Below are positions 9,226 to 18,423 of a stretch of DNA of 64,000 nucleotides, in pieces. This stretch comes from CAZNSX01 sp964575845. GTDB taxonomy: Bacteria; UBA8248; CAZNSX01. Location of the stretch: assembly GCA_964575845.1 (NCBI GenBank), contig CAZNSX010000001.1, positions 891,017-955,016 on the forward strand, given 5' to 3'. A program made the translations under genes and the position numbers. The notes below the pieces were generated by a model that was not told where the DNA came from, did no database searches, and saw only the letters and a list, made by a program, of their open reading frames with translations. Each line of letters starts with the position of its first letter. The first letter of the stretch is position 1.

Positions 9226-10299
9226 ATGAATGATAAGAACAGCATGACGCCGAGGGAGCGAGTCTATAGGGCAATTGAATTAATGGAGCCGGACCGCGTA
9301 CCCCTTCTGGCAAGTACCAGGTTTTTCGCGGTCCGCTATCTTGGGCATACATTGGGAGATTGTTATAAGAAGCCAGACCTATATGTCGAAGGACAGATAA
9401 GGATGACTTCTGATTTTGCTGTGGATGCCGTTTGGGACCTGGCCGGTATGAATCCCATTGAAAGAGCACTGGGACAACATTTCTCGATGCCTGAAGACGA
9501 TGTTCCTTTTCCCCTAGAGCCGCTGTTGAAAGCTCCGGAAGATTTTGAAAAGCTGCCGAGAAAGGTTGAGATAAAAGGCAAGGGATGGACCGATTATCTT
9601 ACTGGCATTACTAAGAGTCTAAGGCAACGGGTGGGAGAAGATATACCGGTAATTGCCAACGTCCCCTCACCTTTCCGCATCGCGTGCATGCTAAGGGGTA
9701 CTCATAATCTTTATATGGACCTTTACGAAAGGCCCGATTTTGTGAAAGAACTCTTGGAGTACTTGATCCAGCCGACTCTGGATTATGCAAGCCTTCAAGC
9801 AGAGGTCGGTGGCGATATACTCTATACCGCGTGTCCGGTTGCGAGCCGCACGATGATCTCCAGAAGTCACTTTGAAGAATTTGTCCACCCGGTGCACATC
9901 CGTCTCTTCGATTACTGGAAGAACAAATTGGGTCGCAAAACCCTCTTTCATGTCTGCGGGGACTGGTCGGACAGGTTTGACCTGATTGTTGGCGAAGGTC
10001 CCGACATTATCCATGTCGATAAGATCGACCTCGCATGGCTTAAGAAAGAGTTCGGGGCTAAAGCCTGTATCAATGGAAATGTGGGCACAACTACCACGTT
10101 GATGCTGGGGTCTCCGGAAGACGTCAAGAAGGAGGCCATTGAATGCATAAAAAAAGCAGGGGCGGGTGGCGGGTTTATGTTGGGGGCAGATTGTGCCGTC
10201 CCCCCGGACACACCAATCGAGAATATGAAGGCTTTAAAAGAAGCAATAATGGAAGCTGGCAATTATCCTCTAAATATGAGTTCTTGGAGTCAATTCTAA
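9226..10299 (+). CDS. UroD-family zinc methyltransferase (MtaA/MtbA-like)
   Basis: 357-residue member of the uroporphyrinogen-decarboxylase fold. The zinc-thiol methyltransferase signature is present: His-x-Cys in LFHVCGD and a downstream Cys in GADCAVPPDTP. In MtaA/MtbA these residues bind the Zn that activates the thiol or cofactor accepting a methyl group from a corrinoid protein. It lacks the Arg-rich N terminus of true UroD. It lies directly downstream of a corrinoid protein, its likely partner. ATG at 9226 with GGAG upstream. The acceptor could be tetrahydrofolate or a thiol; the sequence does not say which. Confidence 0.85.
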   Translation: MNDKNSMTPRERVYRAIELMEPDRVPLLASTRFFAVRYLGHTLGDCYKKPDLYVEGQIRMTSDFAVDAVWDLAGMNPIERALGQHFSMPEDDVPFPLEPLLKAPEDFEKLPRKVEIKGKGWTDYLTGITKSLRQRVGEDIPVIANVPSPFRIACMLRGTHNLYMDLYERPDFVKELLEYLIQPTLDYASLQAEVGGDILYTACPVASRTMISRSHFEEFVHPVHIRLFDYWKNKLGRKTLFHVCGDWSDRFDLIVGEGPDIIHVDKIDLAWLKKEFGAKACINGNVGTTTTLMLGSPEDVKKEAIECIKKAGAGGGFMLGADCAVPPDTPIENMKALKEAIMEAGNYPLNMSSWSQF

Positions 10300-10590
10300 A
10301 GTTATGGCTTATAATCCGAGTGCCCGCGGATATTATTTTCACAGCTTTGCTCTGTCATGCATTGCCGGCTCCGAAAACTAAAGGCTCAGTTCCAGGTCAC
10401 ACTCGCAACCTTGAGGAATGCAAAGACTTTCCTCCATAGATCCGACTTGTCGCTTGAGGGATTACAGTTTCCATTATGGGAGAGAGATTGTTCGATAGCA
10501 AGAAATGCAAAACTCGCTCACCCGCAAAAGCATGCCCATCTTTAGACAAGCTCCCTTAGCGGTCTCTAGAAGCTTGAGGAATAGATTAAA
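10300..10590. other. 291-bp intergenic region
   Basis: No gene, hairpin terminator or clear promoter was recognised between the UroD-family methyltransferase and the molybdopterin oxidoreductase. Its size suggests the latter has its own promoter. Confidence 0.3.
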
Positions 10591-12732
10591 ATGAACGAAC
10601 AGAGGATGCTGACCTTTTGTCAGCATTGCCATATGATATGTCGGATATCTGTAACCGTAAAGAATGGCAGGATAGAATCTATAAGGAATTGTATGGGTAT
10701 CGAGGGGATTAAGGCCATTCACTCTGATGAGCTTATATATCATCCCGACCGTGTAATATATCCCTTGAAAAGAGTGGGCGACAAGGGCGAAGGTCGATGG
10801 AGCCGGATTTCGTGGGTTGAAGCCCTTGATATTATGGCGGAGCGTTTTGGGGAAATTAAAAAAAAATATGGCCCTGAGGCCATCTGCACAATAAGGGGGT
10901 GCGGGCATAAAGATACTGCTTCCTATGCATCATTCCTATTCAGCCATGTCATTGGCACACCGAATCTTATGGATATAAATAGGCAGTGTAATTGGCCGAC
11001 GGTAATCGGTGAAATGGTCACTTATGGCGAAGGTCTTTTGACGGAGCGGAGTGCAGATTACCTCCGCTCCAAATGTATTCTGATATGGGGGGCGAATCCT
11101 AAACACAACCGCCCGCCGCAGGACAGGGAAATATTTTTGGCCCAGAGAAATGGGGCGAAGATTATCGTGATAGACCCGAGGCCGCCGGAAGGGATGGGCC
11201 CTGGCGGCAGACCAGTCGACCTTTGGCTCAGGGTGAAGCCGGGAACCGACTGCTACCTTGCGTTAGCAATAATTAATACCATTATAAACGAAAAATTATA
11301 TGACGAGGATTTTGTAAATAATTGGTGTATCGGGTTTGAAGAATTAAGAAGGCATATACAGAAATATACCCTGAATGAAGCCGAAAAGGTCACATGGGTT
11401 CCGCAGCAAAAAATTGTCGAGGCTGCTAGGCTATTCAGTACGATCAAGCCCTCCTCTATTCACTCCAGGCTCGGCGCGGGTGCACAACATGTGAACGCCA
11501 CTCAAACAAGCCGGGCCATAGCCATTATCGCCTCGCTGGCTGGTAATATCGACGTGCCCGGCGGGAATTTGATAAGTGACGATTTAGGGGGATTCAGGCA
11601 CCAAAGGTCAATGGCTCAATTTCCGATATTCCCTCCGGGGATTGAACAGAAACGCTATGGCGCGGATAAATATCCCTTCTTGTGCTCCGCCAAGGGGAAA
11701 ATGGATTTCTTCTTATCCCGACGACAAGCTCACGGCCCCGATTGCCTTGAAGCGATGTTAGAGGGAAGGATAAAGGCCTTTTATATTCCAGGATGCAACA
11801 TCGTTTTGAGTGAAAGTAACAGCAGAAAGGTATGGCGGGCGCTATCTAACTTGGATTTTCTCGTGGTGGCAGAGCTTTTTATGACTCCCACTGCGGAGCT
11901 TGCGGACCTGGTTCTTCCTGCGGCGCACTTTTTGGAAACGGAGCTTCCTCTACGCGCATATCAGAGAATGGGGCCGATGGTGTATAATTACATTCTCGCC
12001 GCCCGAAAAGTCGTTGAACCGAGAGGAGAGTGCTGGGACGATAGGAAGATAGTTATTGAGCTTGCTAAGAGAATGGGTGTACAAATTCCCTGGGATAATT
12101 TAGATGATTTCAACGACTGGACACTGAAAGATGTTGGTATCATATTCGGGGAGCTTCAGAATAGAAAAGGGCAGCAGCTCGAGTTCCCTATCGGGTACGA
12201 GAAATATAAGCGGGCTGGATTCAAGACGCCTTCCGGAAAGATAGAGCTCTATTCGGAGTCATTCAAAAGCCTTGGTTATGACCCTCTGCCATCGTACGTG
12301 GAGCCATTTCAGGGCCACCTTGACCTAGATGTATTGAAGGACTATCCTTTAATTCTGATTAGTCACAGGGACATTCATTATATCCATAGTGAGTTCCGGC
12401 AACTATCCTCAATCAGGCGGGATTATCCTGACCCTTTGATAGAATTGAATCCCGAGACAGCGAGGGAGCTGGCCGTAGAAGAGGGGGACATTATATATGT
12501 AGAGACGCCTTCATTTCGAGATCGAATGGCGGGAAAGGCGAGGTTTGTATCAGACCTTCATCCGAAAGTCGTATCCTGTGTTTCGCATTGGTGGTTTCCA
12601 GAAAAAAGAGGTCCGGAGCGCGGCTGCTACGATTCCAACATAAATGCTATCATATCTTACGGTCCACCACACGACCCTGTTACCGGCGCTCATCAAGCCA
12701 GGTCGATTCCGTGCAGGGTGGTCAAAAAGTAA
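10591..12732 (+). CDS. Molybdopterin (Mo/W) oxidoreductase, DMSO-reductase family
   Basis: 713-residue catalytic subunit binding a bis-molybdopterin Mo or W cofactor and one 4Fe-4S cluster. The cluster cysteines are C10, C13, C17 and about C34 (FCQHCHMIC, then RNCMG). Family landmarks follow: RWSRISWVEALD, LIWGANPKHNRP, IIVIDPRPPEGMG, GNIDVPGGN, and the C-terminal dinucleotide-binding domain with GFKTPSGKIELYSE. No Tat signal is present, so it is cytoplasmic. A Cys in DINRQCNWPT could be a metal ligand, as in acetylene hydratase- and formate-dehydrogenase-like enzymes, but this is inference. It resembles the partial protein at 62550-64000. GAGGAA precedes the ATG. No ferredoxin or membrane subunit is adjacent. 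Confidence 0.88.
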   Translation: MNEQRMLTFCQHCHMICRISVTVKNGRIESIRNCMGIEGIKAIHSDELIYHPDRVIYPLKRVGDKGEGRWSRISWVEALDIMAERFGEIKKKYGPEAICTIRGCGHKDTASYASFLFSHVIGTPNLMDINRQCNWPTVIGEMVTYGEGLLTERSADYLRSKCILIWGANPKHNRPPQDREIFLAQRNGAKIIVIDPRPPEGMGPGGRPVDLWLRVKPGTDCYLALAIINTIINEKLYDEDFVNNWCIGFEELRRHIQKYTLNEAEKVTWVPQQKIVEAARLFSTIKPSSIHSRLGAGAQHVNATQTSRAIAIIASLAGNIDVPGGNLISDDLGGFRHQRSMAQFPIFPPGIEQKRYGADKYPFLCSAKGKMDFFLSRRQAHGPDCLEAMLEGRIKAFYIPGCNIVLSESNSRKVWRALSNLDFLVVAELFMTPTAELADLVLPAAHFLETELPLRAYQRMGPMVYNYILAARKVVEPRGECWDDRKIVIELAKRMGVQIPWDNLDDFNDWTLKDVGIIFGELQNRKGQQLEFPIGYEKYKRAGFKTPSGKIELYSESFKSLGYDPLPSYVEPFQGHLDLDVLKDYPLILISHRDIHYIHSEFRQLSSIRRDYPDPLIELNPETARELAVEEGDIIYVETPSFRDRMAGKARFVSDLHPKVVSCVSHWWFPEKRGPERGCYDSNINAIISYGPPHDPVTGAHQARSIPCRVVKK

Positions 12733-12773
12733 CCACTGCTTGAATCCGGCAGCTTGACGAAACATCCTTATTA

Positions 12774-13211
12774 ATGGAAATTTACAATGACCCGGCAAAC
12801 CGCTCCATCGCGGATTTTTTTGGCTCACCTTCCATGAAGATCATTGATGGTGAGGTGCGCTCAATCGATGGCCAACCCCATTTTGTGGCCCCGAGCCTAA
12901 CGGTTCCTCTGACCCGGTTTGGAGACCTTCACTCGAAGGACGTCGCTCTCGGGATCCGGCCGGAGCAGATTCAGCTCCTTCCCCAAGGCCCGTACTCTGC
13001 GGCCATCGACCTGATTGAGCCTCTGGGAAAAGATACCCTGCTCTATCTCGTCGATTACGCAGCAGGGAGGATGCGGCCGCTTATCCTCATTGTGGATGGC
13101 GGCTTCGAGGGCGAGCTGGGCGAGAGGCTCTCCTTCAAATTTCCCGAGGATAAGATCTACCTTTTCGAAGAGAGCGGAGAACGAATAAGGCAAAGCCACT
13201 CTAGGGAATGA
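12774..13211 (+). pseudogene. C-terminal remnant of a sugar/polyamine-type ABC ATPase
   Basis: 145 codons beginning MEIYNDPANRSIADFFGSPS, which is the segment just after the nucleotide-binding domain of MalK/UgpC/PotA-type ATPases. It continues through the OB-fold/TOBE domain (LGIRPEQIQLLPQG, IEPLGKDTLLYL). Walker A, signature and Walker B are all absent, and the upstream sequence in frame is unrelated, so the front two thirds were lost, with the break near 12770. No convincing ribosome binding site. No transporter permease or binding protein is nearby. Expression is doubtful. Confidence 0.75.
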
Positions 13212-13221
13212 TAGGAGAAAG

Positions 13222-13255
13222 AAAAAAATGGAGGGGGCATGAGCCCCCTCCATTT
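13222..13255 (-). terminator. Rho-independent terminator of the hydrolase gene
   Basis: A 13-bp perfect stem, AAATGGAGGGGGC (13226-13238) with GCCCCCTCCATTT (13243-13255), has a four-base loop. On the minus strand it runs into a T-rich tail, just downstream of the hydrolase stop at 13267. It may also stop read-through from the plus-strand remnant. Confidence 0.85.
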
Positions 13256-13266
13256 GCCATATCCCC

Positions 13267-14481
13267 TCAGGAAACTCCCCACCACGGGGGCCGCACATCT
13301 TTATCGCTGAAGGTGCCGTCTTTTTCGAAAAAGAACCTCCTGTCCATATCGGGCCTGAAATTCCCCTCGAGCATGGAAAGGAGCCAGTCCGCACCCTGGC
13401 TCAAGAAATCCGAACCCACGCCCCCCAGGGGGTGGTACTCGTTGCCGTAAACCCACATTTCCTTGGGCGTGGCCGCGCGCTCGTAAGTGGCTATGGCCTG
13501 CTCCAGGGGCGTCAGCTCGTCGAACTCACCGTGGGCCATGAGGTAGGGACACTTTATCTTTTTCACGAGGTCTCCCAGGTACATGTGCGCCAGAACTTCC
13601 CTGTCGAATTTCTCCTCATCTTCATAGCCGGCCATATACATGAAGTTGAGCTTGAAGTTGGGCTGGGCAACGTTGAAGATGACGTGCATGGTGCCGTAGC
13701 AACCCATGCAGGTGGCGCAGGCCTTGAGGCGCTCGTCATGGGCCGCAATGCGGGAGCCCCAGTAAGAGCCCATGCTCACGCCGAAGAGCACGATGCGTTC
13801 CTTGTCCACTTCCTTCCTGGTGCAGAGGTAGTCGATGAAGGCACTGCCGGCCCGCTCGTAATTATCGAGAGTGCACTTAAGGCCATGGAGCAGGGACTCG
13901 CCCTGGCCGGGGCCGTCGATGGAGAGACAGGCGAAGCCCCGTGGCAGGAAGTAGCGCTTCATTGCGGCGACCCAGTCCTCCTTGAACATGTCCATTCCCG
14001 GGCCGAGGATGACACACGGGTGAGGCCCCTTTCCTCCTGGGAGGGCGAAGATGGCATAAAGCTTCTTCCCCTCGAAAGGAAGCTCCACCCTCTCAAATGG
14101 GGTCGGGTCGTACTCAGCCACCTTATTGAAGCAGTGGACCAACTTCTGGTGGAAGGCGCTCTTCCTGGGGTCATCCCCATAGAAGCCGTACTGAGCCCGA
14201 CCGTAAAGGAGCATGGCCCGGGCGTAGAAGTCTCTCGCCGCCCCTTTGAATCCCCTCTCCTCAGCCCAGCAGGCCTTCCGCTCGACCTCATGGGCGGTGG
14301 TACCCCAGGCGCGGGCGAAATGAAGGGTGGAGCCCACTTTACCGAAGACGCGGTCCACGTCGGAATGAAAGTAGCCGAGCTCCTCAAAGAAACCTCTCAC
14401 CTCGGGGTGCAGGATGTCCCAGCCTCCCAGCGTCACCAGAGCATCCAGAACCCAGCGCTGTCCCGTTCTTTGGGTAGCCAT
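13267..14481 (-). CDS. Alpha/beta hydrolase (FrsA/DUF1100-like)
   Basis: 404-residue serine hydrolase with an N-terminal helical extension (about 1-130), then the core: PHPCVILGPGMDMFKED (oxyanion strand), the nucleophile elbow LFGVSMGSYWG, the acid in AHGEFDELTP and the His in GNEYHPLGG. This layout fits esterase/C-C-bond hydrolases acting on aromatic or polyketide-like substrates, as well as FrsA-like proteins. No signal peptide. It is divergent from the LVIVD protein at 14669 across a 187-bp gap and is followed by a strong terminator. The substrate is unknown. Confidence 0.85.
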   Translation of the reverse strand: MATQRTGQRWVLDALVTLGGWDILHPEVRGFFEELGYFHSDVDRVFGKVGSTLHFARAWGTTAHEVERKACWAEERGFKGAARDFYARAMLLYGRAQYGFYGDDPRKSAFHQKLVHCFNKVAEYDPTPFERVELPFEGKKLYAIFALPGGKGPHPCVILGPGMDMFKEDWVAAMKRYFLPRGFACLSIDGPGQGESLLHGLKCTLDNYERAGSAFIDYLCTRKEVDKERIVLFGVSMGSYWGSRIAAHDERLKACATCMGCYGTMHVIFNVAQPNFKLNFMYMAGYEDEEKFDREVLAHMYLGDLVKKIKCPYLMAHGEFDELTPLEQAIATYERAATPKEMWVYGNEYHPLGGVGSDFLSQGADWLLSMLEGNFRPDMDRRFFFEKDGTFSDKDVRPPWWGVS

Positions 14482-14668
14482 CTCTGTTCCCTCCTCCTAA
14501 TGAGATGGAATTCATGTGGCAAAAAGGTCTGCGAACCCTGAAACTTTTTGCTTGAAATTTGAGATGGAGTAAGGATGGAATCACTAATTAGTTTATTCTT
14601 GCAGCTAAAGCAATAGGATTTTTTGGTTTCTCTTCTCTTGCGTTGAAGCTCATGGGAGGGCACTCGTG

Positions 14669-15838
14669 ATGAAAGGCGCTGAGAGTAAGAACGTGAAGGT
14701 CATCGGTCACACCGATATGGACGGGAGAGGAGATGCCATCTGTGCCATCCGAAGAGGGGATCACCTTTACGTGGGCCATGTATTCAGCCGGGGCGTCTCC
14801 ATACTCGACGTCTCAAACCCCATGAAACCCAAAGTGGCCAAATGGCTCCCCAACCCCTCCCCCAACACATGGAATACGAATATAGCCGTGTCGGGGGACC
14901 TGCTCCTCGCGGCTGATGAGATGGACCTCTTCACCGGAAACCCCCTCCAGTGCAGTGCGGCCGGAATGGCCATCTACGATATCTCAAGGCCCGCTGAACC
15001 TAAGAAAATAGCCTACTGGAAGACCTCTGGCTTCGGGGTGCACCGGATATGGTTCGTTGACGGCCGCTTCGCCCACGTGCCCGCCCATCTCGAAGGCTAC
15101 ACCCGTTTCATCTACACCCTCCTCGACCTTGCGGACCCCACCAGGCCGCAGGAGGTGGGCAGGTGGTGGTACCCGGGGATGTGGGAGGCGGGCGGAGAGA
15201 CTCCCGCCTGGAAGCCGCCCGATAACGTCTGGCTCCACGGGTGCGTCGTCCACGGAAATCGCTCCTACAGCGGCTGGTGGGACGGGGGCTTCGTTATCCT
15301 CGATGTCTCAAACTACAGCGACATCAAATATGTGAGCGGTTTCAATTGGCACCCACCCTATGGAGGAGCCACCCACTCCACAGTTCCCCTTCCTGACAGG
15401 AACCTGCTAATAGTGGGGGATGAGGCCATCAAGAATAACTGCGAGGAGGGAGAGAAGCTCGCCTGGGTGGTGGATATCAGGGCCGAGAAAAACCCCGTGC
15501 CGATAGCCACCTTCCCGGTGCCCGAGGGCCCCTACAAACATCCGGGCGTTCGTTTCGGACCCCACTGCATCTGGGAGAATAGGCCCGATGGGCTTGTGAG
15601 CGACGAGCTCATCTTCATGGCCTACTTCAGGGCCGGGCTCCGGATCTTCGATATCTCAAACCCCTACCGGCCCGAGGAAGTGGGCTATTTCGTGCCTCCT
15701 CCTCCCAAGAAGATGGTGGACCCGCGGCCGGGCCAGGCGCTTGCGCCATCGAGCCAGGACGTTTTCGTTGATAAGGAGGGCCTGATATACCTCACCGACT
15801 ATAACTGCGGCATCTACATACTTGAGTTCACCGGCTGA
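14669..15838 (+). CDS. LVIVD-repeat beta-propeller protein
   Basis: 389-residue protein with repeated [VI]xILD[VI]S strands of LVIVD repeats, predicted to form a beta-propeller: GVSILDVSNPMKPK, GMAIYDISRPAEPK, GFVILDVSNYSD, GLRIFDISNPYRPEEVG, and a final VDKEGLIYLTDYN. No signal peptide, and function unknown in the family. A GTG in frame at 14666 is possible, but ATG at 14669 is better placed behind GGAGGG. It is divergent from an alpha/beta hydrolase. A deleted paralogue sits beside another hydrolase at 3.4-4.3 kb, which suggests the two functions are linked, for example substrate binding and hydrolysis. Confidence 0.8.
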   Translation: MKGAESKNVKVIGHTDMDGRGDAICAIRRGDHLYVGHVFSRGVSILDVSNPMKPKVAKWLPNPSPNTWNTNIAVSGDLLLAADEMDLFTGNPLQCSAAGMAIYDISRPAEPKKIAYWKTSGFGVHRIWFVDGRFAHVPAHLEGYTRFIYTLLDLADPTRPQEVGRWWYPGMWEAGGETPAWKPPDNVWLHGCVVHGNRSYSGWWDGGFVILDVSNYSDIKYVSGFNWHPPYGGATHSTVPLPDRNLLIVGDEAIKNNCEEGEKLAWVVDIRAEKNPVPIATFPVPEGPYKHPGVRFGPHCIWENRPDGLVSDELIFMAYFRAGLRIFDISNPYRPEEVGYFVPPPPKKMVDPRPGQALAPSSQDVFVDKEGLIYLTDYNCGIYILEFTG

Positions 15839-15840
15839 AG

Positions 15841-15875
15841 CCGCCCCAGGGGGCCTATGCTGAGGGCGGGTTTTT
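15841..15875 (+). terminator. Probable terminator after the LVIVD gene
   Basis: CCGCCC (15841-15846) and GGGCGG (15864-15869) pair around a 17-nt spacer. The stem runs into GTTTTT, three bases after the LVIVD stop codon. Confidence 0.5.
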
Positions 15876-15950
15876 AGAACCTTCTCTCATACCAAACCTG
15901 CTCATAGTGGCATTCCTTCTGATGACCATAATCACTCCGGGAGGGAGAAG

Positions 15951-17159
15951 ATGGTTGACATGAGGCTTACCGAGGAGCAGTTGGAATTACAAAAACTCGT
16001 GCGAGAGTTTGCTTTAAGGGAGCTGAAGCCGATTGCGGCCGAGTGTGACAGAAAAGCCCAGAGCGACCCCGGCGGTTGTTTTCCGATTGAAGTGCTCAAA
16101 GCCGCGTCGAGGCTCGGGCTGAGGACGCTCGGACTTCCCAGGGAATACGGAGGGGCGAACATAGGGGTCCTGACCCACTCCCTCCTCCTTGAGGAAGTAA
16201 TGGCGGTCGAGCCGGGCTTCGGTGGCGTATTTCATCAGGTCTGGCGGCTCTCACAGCATATCGCCGAGTTCGGGACGGAGGAGCAGAAGAAAAAATTCCT
16301 CTTGCCATTCGTTGAGGACGACACCTGTCTTATATCCATTGGGATGACGGAGCCGGGGGCCGGGACGGACAATACCCTACCGTACGGGGGTGTAGATGGC
16401 GGAATGAGGCTCTCGGCGGTAAAGCAGGGGAGCGAGTGGGTGCTGAGCGGAACGAAGCACTTCATAGCCTGCGCGGCCCTTGCAAAGATATTCTTCGTTC
16501 TGGCGAGGACCGACCCGAATGTGCCGGTTTCAAAGGGAGTAACCCAATTTCTGCTTTGGCGGGATACGCCGGGCTTCAAGGTCGCCCGCACTCATGACAA
16601 GCTGGGGGCGGCTCTCCTCATGAACGCCGAGCTCGTTCTTGAAAACGTCCGGGTTCCGGAATCGGATGTCTATATAGGTGAAAACCTGGGCCTTTCAAGT
16701 AGGGGGAGAAACTATGGGAGAAGCATCCCCATGGTCGCAACCTTCGGCTTGGGGATAGCGAGGGGAGCTTATGAGGCGGCCCTCGCCTACGCAAGGGAGA
16801 GGGTTCAAGGAGGCAAACCCATCATCAAGCACGACGCCATCGCAATGCGCCTGGCCGATATGCTGACGCTGATCGAAGCCACCCGAAGCACCATATGGAA
16901 GGCGGCATGGTCTGCTGATAACCTGGAGACCTACAACGTGAGGGAGGCTCTCATAGCGAGCTATATGAGTACTGTGTGTGCCAGGAGGGTTTGCGATGGC
17001 GCCTTACAGGTCTTCGGCAGAGAGGGCTACATGAGGGACAGGCCCGTGGAGAAGTTTTATCGAGATGCCCACATGTGCAATCACATAAACAGCACCGTGG
17101 ACGGAAGGCTCATGAGAATCGGAAAGCTTGTCGCCGGTCAGCCTCTCTATGTCCTCTGA
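15951..17159 (+). CDS. Acyl-CoA dehydrogenase family protein (A)
   Basis: 402-residue flavoprotein of the acyl-CoA dehydrogenase fold: N-terminal helices (RLTEEQLELQKLVREFALRE), beta domain with MTEPGAGTDN and WVLSGTKHFIACA, and C-terminal helices with ARERVQGGKPI and QVFGREGYMRDRPVEKFYRDA. In typical enzymes the catalytic Glu lies in a YEGT motif just after RDA; here that segment is HINSTVDG, so the usual base is Asn. An alternative base or a non-standard reaction is implied. GGGAGG precedes the ATG. It forms a run with a second dehydrogenase 47 bp downstream, then an alcohol dehydrogenase and a hydroxyacyl-CoA dehydrogenase. Confidence 0.85.
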   Translation: MVDMRLTEEQLELQKLVREFALRELKPIAAECDRKAQSDPGGCFPIEVLKAASRLGLRTLGLPREYGGANIGVLTHSLLLEEVMAVEPGFGGVFHQVWRLSQHIAEFGTEEQKKKFLLPFVEDDTCLISIGMTEPGAGTDNTLPYGGVDGGMRLSAVKQGSEWVLSGTKHFIACAALAKIFFVLARTDPNVPVSKGVTQFLLWRDTPGFKVARTHDKLGAALLMNAELVLENVRVPESDVYIGENLGLSSRGRNYGRSIPMVATFGLGIARGAYEAALAYARERVQGGKPIIKHDAIAMRLADMLTLIEATRSTIWKAAWSADNLETYNVREALIASYMSTVCARRVCDGALQVFGREGYMRDRPVEKFYRDAHMCNHINSTVDGRLMRIGKLVAGQPLYVL

Positions 17160-17206
17160 GAGAGGAAGAGACGGGAAACCCCTTTTGATAGGAGGAAGCT
17201 TTCATC

Positions 17207-18409
17207 ATGGTGGATTTCTCTCTTTCCGAGGAGCAAAAAGCTCTCCAAAAACTATGCAGGGATTTCGGCCAGCGCTTTCTTAAGCCAATTGCCGACGAGC
17301 TTGACAGAAAAGCGGCCGAGGAGCCAGGGGGGTGTTTCCCCTGGGATGTGCTGAAAGAGTTCTCATCTCTAGGGCTTAAGAATTTGCCGCTCCCGGAGGG
17401 CCGCGGTGGAGCGGATATGGGAGTGCTCACCCATTGTGTTCTGCTTGAAGAGCTCATGGCCGCGGAGGCCGGCTTCGCCGCCGCCATTCACCAGGCATGG
17501 AAGCTCTCGGGCCTCCTCATCGAGTGCGGCACGGAGGAGCAGATATCGAAATACATTCAGATGTATGCAGAAGATGACACCTGCCTCATGGCAGATGGAA
17601 CCACCGGCCTGGATTCCGGCTCTGCCGCCCCTCTGGCCTATAAGGTGGCCGAGGGCGGTTGCCGCCTCTCCGCGGTGCGAGAAAGCTCGGGCTGGGTGCT
17701 GGATGGGAGGAAGCGCTTCGCAGCGTGCGGGGCGATCGCAAAGGTCTTCATCGTTGAGGCAAGAACGAATGGAGGGGTTCCAGGTTCAGGGGGAATGACT
17801 GGCTTCATCCTCACGAAGGAGGCCCCAGGCTTTGCGATAGGCAAGCTTCATGACAAAATGGGAGCGAGGCTTCTTACTGACTCCGAGCTTCTCTTTGAGA
17901 AATGCCGTGTCCCAGAGCAAGACGTGCTGTTCGGAGGCGAGGGGAAGGCTTGCGAGGCGAGGGCACGATATTTCGTGAGAGTTTCCCCCGCGGGCGGAGC
18001 GTTTGGGGTTGGAATTGCCAGGGCTGCGCTTGAGGAGACTATAGAATACGCGAGGAACAGGGTCCAGGGAGGAAAACCCATAATCGAACACGATGTCGTG
18101 GCCCTAAGGCTCGCCGAGATGGCGGTCGATGTCGAGACGGCCCGCGCTTTGGTCTGGAAGGCCGCCTGGTACTCGGATAATGAAGCGAATCATGACCCCA
18201 AGATAGGACTCGCAGCCACCCTCTTCGCCTCGGAGGCCGCCCCCCGCGTTTGCGATGCCGCCATCCAGATATTCGGGGGCTCGGGCTACATGAAGGATTA
18301 TCCTGTCCAGAAGTATTGGCGGGACTCTTTGATGTGTTACTCCATCCACGGGATGAACGACATAATCCGCTTAAAAATGGGAAGGCATCTGGATGCCGAG
18401 CATGATTGA
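17207..18409 (+). CDS. Acyl-CoA dehydrogenase family protein (B)
   Basis: 400-residue paralogue of the preceding gene with the same domain order: SLSEEQKALQKLCRDF, WVLDGRKRFAACGAIA, ARNRVQGGKPIIEHD, QIFGGSGYMKDYPVQKYWRD. The catalytic Glu position after RDS reads SIHGMND, so Glu is replaced by His. The first paralogue also lacks it, with Asn instead. A flavin heterodimer acting on an unusual substrate is one possibility. ATG behind AGGAGGAAGC. Its stop at 18407-18409 is followed by the RBS of the alcohol dehydrogenase, so translation is probably coupled. Confidence 0.85.
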   Translation: MVDFSLSEEQKALQKLCRDFGQRFLKPIADELDRKAAEEPGGCFPWDVLKEFSSLGLKNLPLPEGRGGADMGVLTHCVLLEELMAAEAGFAAAIHQAWKLSGLLIECGTEEQISKYIQMYAEDDTCLMADGTTGLDSGSAAPLAYKVAEGGCRLSAVRESSGWVLDGRKRFAACGAIAKVFIVEARTNGGVPGSGGMTGFILTKEAPGFAIGKLHDKMGARLLTDSELLFEKCRVPEQDVLFGGEGKACEARARYFVRVSPAGGAFGVGIARAALEETIEYARNRVQGGKPIIEHDVVALRLAEMAVDVETARALVWKAAWYSDNEANHDPKIGLAATLFASEAAPRVCDAAIQIFGGSGYMKDYPVQKYWRDSLMCYSIHGMNDIIRLKMGRHLDAEHD

Positions 18410-18423
18410 TGGGAGGATGGTCA

